Part shown: positions 28,654 through 35,700 of the stretch, piece by piece
Layout of the letters: the number at the start of each line of letters is the position of its first letter
Position numbering within the stretch: the stretch's first letter is position 1
Source: Nocardia wallacei
GTDB taxonomy: Bacteria > Actinomycetota > Actinomycetes > Mycobacteriales > Mycobacteriaceae
Reading direction: 5' to 3'
Assembly (NCBI RefSeq): GCF_014466955.1
Contig: NZ_AP023396.1
Location: forward strand, 6,758,001 to 6,822,000
Length of the DNA: 64,000 nt
Translations under genes and position numbers: made by a program
Notes under the pieces: generated by a model
What the model was told of the DNA's origin: nothing
The model's database searches: none
What the model saw: only the letters and a program-made list of their open reading frames with translations

Positions 28654-29828
28654 CGGCGGTCATGGTCGAACCGGCCATGCCGATCGTCCAGCACGGGTTC
28701 GACCTCCCAGCGGGCAGCTCGGTCGGTCCGTACTGGACCAAGACCGGCACCAGCGATATCGGCATCTCGGCAGCCGGGATGCTCGCCGTCATCGGCACCA
28801 CGGTCGGCCGGCGGGCGGTGGTGCACCTTGAGCAGGCCGCGACCGCTGCGCACTGGGTGGAACTCACCGTGGGCACCGCGCCGAACAACACGGCGGGCAG
28901 CGGCGCGTTGTTGCGCTGCAACGTGGGCATGACACAAATGGTGCTGCTCACCGTTTCCGCCGGGGCGTGGTCGATCGGCCGAATCACCGGCATCAACGGG
29001 ACATTCACGCTGATCGGCAGCTACTCCACCACGATCGCGCTCAACGATGTTGTGCGCGTCAGCGTGGACGAGTACTCGGTGTATCGCGTCTACATCAACG
29101 GCCAGCGCAGCGGCCCGGCGTTCCGGGATACGACGTGGGCGGACTCCAGCCACCGGTATCGCGGCGCGTGGATCCAGTACACCAGCGGCACCAGCGGCGC
29201 GAACCTCGACAACTTCGTCAGCGGGGACACCCCGCCACTGACGCTGGTCGACAGCGACACTTTCAGCCAGCCAACGCTTGTCGGCTGGACCACATCCGGC
29301 GGCGGCACGCTCTACGTTCAGGGCGGCGAGATCTCCGGCGTCGGCACGCCTTCCGAACCGGTCAGCTTCGCGCACCGGCCCGCGCTGCCCGGCTACCCGC
29401 GGATCATGGTGGCGCGGATGCAGATCCGCTGGAATGGGCGCAACCCGCTCCACAGCGCCACCAGCGTGTGTATCCGCGCGAGCCTGGCCAACAACCACAC
29501 CGGCGTCCATTTCTGGACCGTCGCGAACCAGGCGGGCATCGCGATCTACGATCCCTCCTACCCGGATGGCTTCCTCCCCGCCACCGGGACACCGGCCGGC
29601 ACACCGATCACGAAGTGGGCGGACTCGGCGATGATGGAAATCCGCGGCGAGGGAACGCATTTCAGCGCGGCCGTGGACCACAACCCCGTGCTCTGGGGTA
29701 CCTACACCGAGGCTCAGGCCCCGCTCCTGTACCTCCAGCACGGCGTGCAGATCCAGGACGACTCCGCGGTGTCCGGCGGTGGTGAGCCGCCCGCCAACGG
29801 GGACAACTATCAGCTGTTGGTGGCCTGA
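28650..29828 (+). CDS. Minor tail protein, two repeated beta domains, 392 aa
   Basis: ATGA overlap with the previous gene. Two lectin/LamG-like halves are visible: residues 12-190 (FDLPAGSSVGPYWTKTGT ... VRVSVDEYSVYRVYINGQRSG) and 205-392 (DSDTFSQPTLVGWTTSGGGTLY ... AMMEIRGEGTHFSAAVDHN). Each half starts with a DF/FD-type strand and a Trp-Thr turn. Such proteins bind sugars on the host wall or decorate tails. No catalytic residues are seen. Confidence 0.72.
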   Translation: MTAVMVEPAMPIVQHGFDLPAGSSVGPYWTKTGTSDIGISAAGMLAVIGTTVGRRAVVHLEQAATAAHWVELTVGTAPNNTAGSGALLRCNVGMTQMVLLTVSAGAWSIGRITGINGTFTLIGSYSTTIALNDVVRVSVDEYSVYRVYINGQRSGPAFRDTTWADSSHRYRGAWIQYTSGTSGANLDNFVSGDTPPLTLVDSDTFSQPTLVGWTTSGGGTLYVQGGEISGVGTPSEPVSFAHRPALPGYPRIMVARMQIRWNGRNPLHSATSVCIRASLANNHTGVHFWTVANQAGIAIYDPSYPDGFLPATGTPAGTPITKWADSAMMEIRGEGTHFSAAVDHNPVLWGTYTEAQAPLLYLQHGVQIQDDSAVSGGGEPPANGDNYQLLVA

Positions 29829-29832
29829 TCTG

Positions 29833-29854
29833 CTGCGCCCTGGCCGCCTACGGT
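29833..29854 (+). promoter_or_regulatory. Late-type promoter element, copy E
   Basis: CTGCGCCCT (29833-29841), 7 nt, TACGGT (29849-29854), 8 nt to ATG 29863; no Shine-Dalgarno, so probably leaderless. Confidence 0.72.
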
Positions 29855-29862
29855 CGCGCGCC

Positions 29863-30105
29863 ATGGAACCCACTGTTGGCAGAATCGTCCATTTCCAGAC
29901 CTACGGCACGCCCAACGGCGAGCACCCGTCGGAGCCGATCGCGGCGATCATCACGGCCGTGCACGACCATTTCGGCACCAACGAGCAGCCGGAGACCCGC
30001 GTAGACCTGTTCGCGATCTACCCGAACGGCACCAGCCACAAGACCGGCATCAAGTTCGCCGAGGAGCCGACGCCCGGTTACTGGTCCTGGCCGCCGCGAG
30101 TCTGA
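29863..30105 (+). CDS. Small conserved actinophage protein, 80 aa
   Basis: Sequence type MEPTVGRIVHFQTYGTPNGEH ... CITAV-like ... PGYWSWPPRV is common to many actinophages and has no known function. ATG 29863 lies 8 nt behind the late-type element. The longer upstream frame would run through that element and is rejected. Confidence 0.82.
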   Translation: MEPTVGRIVHFQTYGTPNGEHPSEPIAAIITAVHDHFGTNEQPETRVDLFAIYPNGTSHKTGIKFAEEPTPGYWSWPPRV

Positions 30106-30127
30106 CTGCGCCCCAACTGCCTACGGT
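30106..30127 (+). promoter_or_regulatory. Late-type promoter element, copy F (upstream of HNH)
   Basis: CTGCGCCCC (30106-30114), 7 nt, TACGGT (30122-30127), 7 nt to an ATG at 30135 that opens only a short vestigial frame. Confidence 0.7.
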
Positions 30128-30130
30128 CCC

Positions 30131-30152
30131 GGCCATGGTGTGCACCTGGCCT
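30131..30152 (+). repeat. Vestigial start of the connector gene, duplicated by HNH insertion
   Basis: GGCCATGGTGTGCACCTGGC here corresponds to GGCCATGTCCCAATGCACCT plus GGCC at 30808-30831, the beginning of the connector gene. The frame would start MVCTWPV versus MSQCTWPV. The HNH gene lies between the two copies. Confidence 0.65.
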
Positions 30153-30165
30153 GTAGACTCAGTGC

Positions 30166-30798
30166 ATGAAAGATTCCGACGCTGAGGTCTGGCGTCCAAC
30201 TCCAAGCTGGCCCGGATACGAGGCATCGAGTCACGGCCGCATACGCAGCGTCGACCAGGTACTTGTCAACCGGAAAGGCGTGCGCCGCAACTGGAAAGGC
30301 CGTATACGTTCTTGCGATGTCGGCGCGTCGTATCGGCAGCTCATCGTTCGAGGTAAGTCGGTCAAGGCTTGCTGGATGGTGGCCGATGCGTTTCATGGCG
30401 TTCGGCCACCGGGCAAGGTAGTTCGTCACCTGAACGGCAACAGCCACGACGACCGGCCCGAGAACCTCGCCTACGGCACCGACGCCGAGAACTCGGCCGA
30501 CTCCCTCAAGCACGGAACTCACTACAACGCACGAAAGACACACTGCCCGCACGGTCATCCGTACAACACGACTAACGGTCCGAATCGTCGATGTCGCGAG
30601 TGCCACAGGATGAACGAGCGTGTTCGGCTCGGCCGCGAAGGAATCCATCCGAAGTTCCGCAGCCATTGTGTACGCGGACACGAGTACACGACGGAGAACA
30701 CATACATAGCGCCAGGGAACGGTCAGCGCGGTTGCCGGGCCTGTCGCCGTGAGGCTGCGCAGAGACAGCGTGCGGCGAAGAGATTGCACACCATGTAG
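30166..30798 (+). CDS. HNH homing-type endonuclease with NUMOD4 start, 210 aa
   Basis: NUMOD4-like N-terminus ([24 protein letters not shown]), HNH core ([21 protein letters not shown]), then two Cys/His clusters (CPHGHPYN ... RRCRECHR and CVRGHEY ... RGCRACRR), i.e. a duplicated zinc ribbon. It is related to the enzyme at 7781-8275, which has one ribbon. Its lower-GC coding style and insertion at the start of the connector gene mark it as a recent intruder. Its last codons overlap the late-type element of the next gene. Confidence 0.88.
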
Positions 30799-30805
30799 AT
30801 AGCCT
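30784..30805 (+). promoter_or_regulatory. Late-type promoter element, copy G (connector)
   Basis: TTGCACACC (30784-30792), 7 nt, TAGCCT (30800-30805), 6 nt to ATG 30812. It is embedded in the 3' end of the HNH gene. Confidence 0.65.
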
Positions 30806-30811
30806 CCGGCC

Positions 30812-31567
30812 ATGTCCCAATGCACCTGGCCGGTTTCCATCGCCTGCCTGCCCGAGGACGCGAAGACCGTCACGGCAGCGGAAGACGTTGCCCGGCTCCA
30901 GGGTGCGATCGATACCGCCGTATCCGTCCTCTGGTCCTTCACCGGCCGCCAGTACGGCTGCTGTCCGAGGATCGTGCGGCCGTGCCCGCGTGAGTGCGAG
31001 ACGCAGCAGGCGTGGCAGCCGGGGTGGGGCTGGTACCTGGACCTCTACTACGCCGATTGGCGGTCCATCGCGTGCTCGTGCGGGCCCGCCTGCAAGGTCG
31101 GTGGCCCGGGTGTGGTGCATCTGCCGGCGCCGGTCTGCTCGGTCACCGCGGTCACCATCGACGGCGCGGTGGCCGACCCGAGCACCTACGTGCTCGAGGG
31201 TGATCGGCTGTACGCGAAGTCCGGGCAGTGGCCGTCCCAGAATCTCCGGGTGCCCGCTGGTGAGCCGGGTACGTGGACGGTCGATTACCTCACTGGCACA
31301 CCGCCACCGGCGGGCGCGGACCAGATGGTGGCGTTGCTGGCCGGCGAGTTCTGGAACGCCTGCCGGGGCGGTAAATGCCGTCTGCCGAAGCGGGTGCAGT
31401 CGATCAGCCGTCAGGGCGTGTCGATGCAGATGGTGGACCCGGTGGCGCTGTTCGAGAACATGCAGACCGGGATCAGCGAAGTGGACCTCTGGATCACCGC
31501 GGTGAACCCGCACCGGCTGTCCGCGCCGTCGGCGGTGTCTTCGCCCGACTACCCGGACGGTGCCTGA
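30812..31567 (+). CDS. Head-tail connector protein (gp6/adaptor-like), 251 aa
   Basis: Helical start (AAEDVARLQGAIDTAVSVLWSFTGRQYG), a Cys-rich insertion (CCPRIVRPCPRECET), then the beta part with DGAVADPSTYVLEGDRLYAKSG and a helical end (QMVALLAGEFWNACRGGKCRLPKRVQSISRQGVSM), the layout of siphovirus head-tail adaptors. ATG lies 6 nt behind the late-type element. Its stop overlaps the following ATG. Confidence 0.82.
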   Translation: MSQCTWPVSIACLPEDAKTVTAAEDVARLQGAIDTAVSVLWSFTGRQYGCCPRIVRPCPRECETQQAWQPGWGWYLDLYYADWRSIACSCGPACKVGGPGVVHLPAPVCSVTAVTIDGAVADPSTYVLEGDRLYAKSGQWPSQNLRVPAGEPGTWTVDYLTGTPPPAGADQMVALLAGEFWNACRGGKCRLPKRVQSISRQGVSMQMVDPVALFENMQTGISEVDLWITAVNPHRLSAPSAVSSPDYPDGA

Positions 31568-32088
31568 TGGATTCCGCTGTGACCGTGCTCGGGCTGACTG
31601 TGACCCGGCTACGGGAGTTCTTCTCCCCCAGCGCCTCCGTGCCGCCGTTGGGCGGCGGAACCGATGTCGTGAACATCCTGGCCGGGGAGATCGTCGTCCC
31701 GCCGCCCTGGGTCGGTGTCGATCAGGACGAGGTGTCGTGCGAGAAGTGCGGCCCGTACCTCTGGGTGCGGCTGGTCCGGCGCTGGCGCACCGACGCCTTC
31801 CCGCAGGAGTCCGTGGTGGGGAAATGCTCGTCGCAGCGCGCCATCACGATCGAGGCCGGTATCGCCCGCTGCCATCCGTTCGACGCCACGCCGGAGCAGC
31901 TGGAGCAAGAGGCGGCGGTGCAGTGGGACGACTCGTGGCGCATCGACGCGGCGCTGTGCGGGGCGATGCAGGACGCCGAAAGGGCCGCCGCGGCTGCGGC
32001 GACGGCGCTGGGGACCGGGGAGCCGTACGGGCCGGACGGCCTAATTCTGGCGTGGACGCAGATCGCGCACGCTCAACTGTCGAGGTAG
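31567..32088 (+). CDS. Neck/connector-type protein, 173 aa
   Basis: ATG inside the stop of the previous gene. Sequence includes CEKCGPYLWVRLVRRWRTDAFPQE and a helical C-terminus (WRIDAALCGAMQDAERAAAAAATAL ... LILAWTQIA). The position second after the adaptor and the overall size fit a head-tail joining protein. No catalytic motif. Confidence in the exact role is moderate. Confidence 0.75.
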   Translation: MDSAVTVLGLTVTRLREFFSPSASVPPLGGGTDVVNILAGEIVVPPPWVGVDQDEVSCEKCGPYLWVRLVRRWRTDAFPQESVVGKCSSQRAITIEAGIARCHPFDATPEQLEQEAAVQWDDSWRIDAALCGAMQDAERAAAAAATALGTGEPYGPDGLILAWTQIAHAQLSR

Positions 32089-32098
32089 GAGGCATCTC

Positions 32099-32296
32099 GT
32101 GGCATTGGTGACTATCGAAGGCGTGGTCAACTCGGACGTGTGCGCGCGCGGCGAGCGCCACACGGTGGAGTGGACCGACTACCTGCGCGGCCTGGCCCGG
32201 AACGGCCTCATCCAGGTAGTCGACGGACCCCACGACGAACCGGCCAAGCCCGCCGGCAAGTCGTCGAAGCGGGCGCGCCGGACCTCCGAATCGTGA
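32099..32296 (+). CDS. Small hypothetical neck-region protein, 65 aa
   Basis: GTG start after GAGGTAGGAGG. The product starts with a beta segment (ALVTIEGVVNSDVCARGERHTVEWTDYLRGLARNGLIQVV) and ends in a basic tail (KSSKRARRTSES). Such proteins are frequent between connector and tail completion genes. Function unknown. Confidence 0.72.
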   Translation: MALVTIEGVVNSDVCARGERHTVEWTDYLRGLARNGLIQVVDGPHDEPAKPAGKSSKRARRTSES

Positions 32297-32703
32297 CGAT
32301 CCCGGTCCGGCCCCGCCTGCAATGGGCGCCGATCCCGCGCGCTGGAGAGCAGGCGGCGGAGCGGGCGGAGCCGCGCGTACGGCGGCTGGGAGGCCGGATC
32401 GAGTCGAACGCCAAGAGGCGAGTGAACGTCCGCACCGGCGGGCTGAAACGCAGTATCGGGCACAGCGTTTCGCGTCGCGGCCCGATCGTGCGGCTGCTCA
32501 TGTTCGCGCGGGCCCGGCACGCGAGGTTCGTCCATGACGGCACCCGCCCGCATGTGATCCGGCCGCGTAACGCCCGCGCGCTGCGGTTCGAGGTCGGCGG
32601 CCGGATCGTGTTCGCCCAGCGGGTGAATCACCCCGGCTACAAGGGCAACCCGTTCCTGGCCGACGCGGTGCGCGAAGAGCTGACGAGGGACCGGCTCATC
32701 TGA
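32293..32703 (+). CDS. HK97 gp10-like tail completion/minor protein, 136 aa
   Basis: GTG overlap. Strongly basic; segment NVRTGGLKRSIGHSVSR ... YARFVHDGTRPHVI-like (HARFVHDGTRPHVIRP) ... GYKGNPFLADAVREE is the signature of the HK97-gp10/tail completion family that joins the tail to the head. It is the last gene before the tape measure, whose own promoter element follows at 32712. Confidence 0.85.
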   Translation: MTIPVRPRLQWAPIPRAGEQAAERAEPRVRRLGGRIESNAKRRVNVRTGGLKRSIGHSVSRRGPIVRLLMFARARHARFVHDGTRPHVIRPRNARALRFEVGGRIVFAQRVNHPGYKGNPFLADAVREELTRDRLI

Positions 32704-32711
32704 CCTGGGGT

Positions 32712-32733
32712 TTGCGCCCCACTTTGACAGCGT
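32712..32733 (+). promoter_or_regulatory. Late-type promoter element, copy H (tape measure)
   Basis: TTGCGCCCC (32712-32720), 7 nt, CAGCGT (32728-32733), 6 nt to GTG 32740; no Shine-Dalgarno. Confidence 0.7.
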
Positions 32734-32739
32734 GCCCGC

Positions 32740-35700
32740 GTGACTCAGCCGGGCATCACCATCCCCCTCACCGCCGACGGCGGCGGCTTTGAGGAGGAGC
32801 TGTCTCGCGTCGTCATCGGCGCGATGCGCGGCGTCCAGCTGAAGCTCGACAAGTCCCCGCTGGACATCAAAATCAATCTCGACACCGCCGGCACGCCGGA
32901 GCAAATGCGCGCGCTGCACCAGCAGCTGGAGCGCGAGGCGAGACCGATCACGCAGCGGGTGGTGGTCGACGTCGACCGCCGCGGCCTGGCCGATGCTCGT
33001 GCGGCGTCGGCCGCGCTGGTGTCCGGTGAACGCGCTGTCCAACGCGCACAACGAGATTCGGTCACGACCGCGCGGCAGGTGACATCGGAGCGGGCGCGCG
33101 CGGCGGCGCAGCTGGAGAAGGTCGGCCAGCAGCTCGCGAAAAACGCGAATACCGAGCGGGCCGCGCAGCTGGCCCTGGAGCGCGCGCGCCGCGCCGCGGC
33201 GGCAGCCGAGCCCGATCCGGAAGCAGCGGCCGAACGGCAGCAGCGGGCCGCGCTGCGCCTGGCCGCCGCGAACCGGGCACTCGCCGCCGCCAAGGCGGCC
33301 GCCGCCGCAGTGAAGGACAGCGAGGACTCGGACAAGCGGACCGCTGCCGCCGAGCGGGTCGCGGCGGCAGAGCTGAAGGTGGCCGACGCCAAACGCGCGG
33401 TGAAGGCCGCCGAAGGCGACCCCGAAGCCGACGGGCTACGCCGCGCGCAGGCAGCGCAACGCGTCGAAGCCGCCGAACTGCGGATCGAGGAAATCCGGCG
33501 GCGCAGTGTCGAACTCGGTCGGCAAGCGATCGACCTGTCGCAGCGCGCGTCCGTTCGCGCGCCGCAAGCGGTGCGGGTGGACGACCCTGGCCTAGACCGG
33601 CTCCGCGACCGCACCGAAGACACCAACCGCGTGTTCGAGCGGCTCGGCAGCACCATCGGCGGCGTCGTGGCCACAGCGGGCGGCCTCTCAGCGATCACCG
33701 GGATTCTGTCCGCGATCGGTGGCGCGGCCGGGCTCGCCGCCGGTGCCGTCGGCGGGCTGGCGCTGGGGTTCGCGGCGCTGGGGCCGGCAGCGGCGGCCGT
33801 GGCGGGGACCGCGGTTGTCGGGTTGCAGGGCATCAAGGATGCGTTCGACGCGGTGCAGGCAGCCTCTGATGCGGCGCCGGGTGAAGCCGCCGCGAAGTCG
33901 AAGGCCGTCGCGGCGGCGCAGGATCAGCTGGCGTCGGCGGCGGACACGGCGGCCCGGTCTCAGCGGACGCTGGCGGACGCGCAGCAGGACTCTGCGCGGG
34001 CCGCGGAGGATGTCGGCCGCGCCTACGTCGACGCCGGGCGGGATCTCGAGGACTACCGGTTCAAGGCGCGCGGCGCGGCGATCTCCGAGAAGGAAGCGCT
34101 GCTCGGGCTGAAGCAGGCGCAGAACGACCTGAAGAAAGCCAAGACCGTCGATGACCGCGAGGAAGCGCTGGTCCGGCTGGAGCGGGCGCAGCTCCGCTAC
34201 GACGAGGCCGTTCAGAACAACGTTCGCAGCCAGCAGGATAACGCCGAAGCTCAGGCCAAGGGGCTCGATGGCAGCGACCGCGTGGTCGCGGCGAAGGACC
34301 GGCAAGCCGAGGCCGAAAAGCGTGTAGCCGACGCTCAGGACGCGGCGAACCGAGCGTCCGCTCAGGTGGTGAAGGCGCAGCAGGCCGTCACCGACGCCAT
34401 GAACGCCTCCAGCCCATCGGCGGACAAGCTCGCCCAGGCCATGGCGAAGCTCTCGCCCGAGGCGCAGAACTTCGTGTCGACGGCGCGGGAGCTGGCGCCG
34501 GTCTGGGAGGCCGCCCGGAAAGCCATCCAGGACGCCCTCTTCCAGGATTCGGACACCGTGCTCCGGCAGCTCGCGGACACCGTGCTCCCGCACATGCGCG
34601 ACGGCATGAGCGCGGTCGCCACCGAATTGAACCTGGGCGCAAAGGCTTTCGCGGACTGGCTGAGTAGCGCGCAGGGCGTGCAGGCCCTGGACTCGGTGTT
34701 CGCCTCCACCGCCGACCTGCTGGCCGGGATGCGGGAGGGCAGCCAGGGATTCCTGGACGGCCTGGCGAAAATGACTCTCGCCGCGGAGCCGTTCGCCGAG
34801 AACATCGGGCGCGCGCTCGGCAGCATCGGCACTGAACTCGGCAACGCATTCTCCCAGCTGGCGGATAGTGGGCTGCTGGGCCAGGTGCTCGATGGGTTCA
34901 CCGCCGCCCTTCAGGGTGTCGGGCCGCTGCTGCGAGACCTGGTCCTCAGCTTCGCCGAACTCGGCTCCCGAGTGCTACCAGCGCTCCAGCCGCTGTTCGA
35001 GTCGATCGGGCAGGCCCTGGTCGACATCGCACCCGCGCTCGGCGATCTGGGTGCGACATTTGCGGATTCGCTGACTGCGCTGATGCCGTCGCTGTCGGGC
35101 TTCATCAAGGCGCTAGCTGAGGGTTTGCGGCCGGTGCTTCCGGTCGTCGCGAATCTGCTCGGCGCGATCTTGGACGCGCTACGGCCCATGATCGGCCCGC
35201 TGTCGGAGGTCGCGCAGGTCGTCGGCAACGCGCTCGCGGACGCCTTACGAGAACTGCAACCCGCTCTCGGGCCGCTGGCCACCGCATTCGCCGATGTGAT
35301 CAAGGCGGTCGCACCGCTGATCCCGCTGATCGCCGAGAACCTGTCCACTGTCCTGATCGCGCTGGCCCCCGCCATTTCCGATGTCGCGAATGCGCTCGCG
35401 CCGGTGATCGCGCAGTTCGCGGACGAGATGCGGCCGGTGATCAAGGAGCTGGCGCCGATCCTCGCGGATGTCGCGAAGACGCTCGGTTTGGCGCTGGCCG
35501 ACGCCATCCGACAGATAGCTCCAGTGTTGCCAGATATCGTGCGGGCGTTCACCGACCTGCTGGTGGCGGTCGTTCCGCTGCTGCCGGAATTCGCGCGCCT
35601 GGCCGCCGAGATCCTGCCTCCGCTGATCGACATCTTCGTGCAGATGGCACCGCAGATCATTGACGTGATCGAAGCACTGACCTGGCTCGCCTCGAATGTG

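Noticed and set aside
7370..32733. The 22-nt element read as a sigma-54 promoter
   Set aside because: No GG/GC pair at -24/-12 spacing and no sigma-54 use is expected in actinobacteria.
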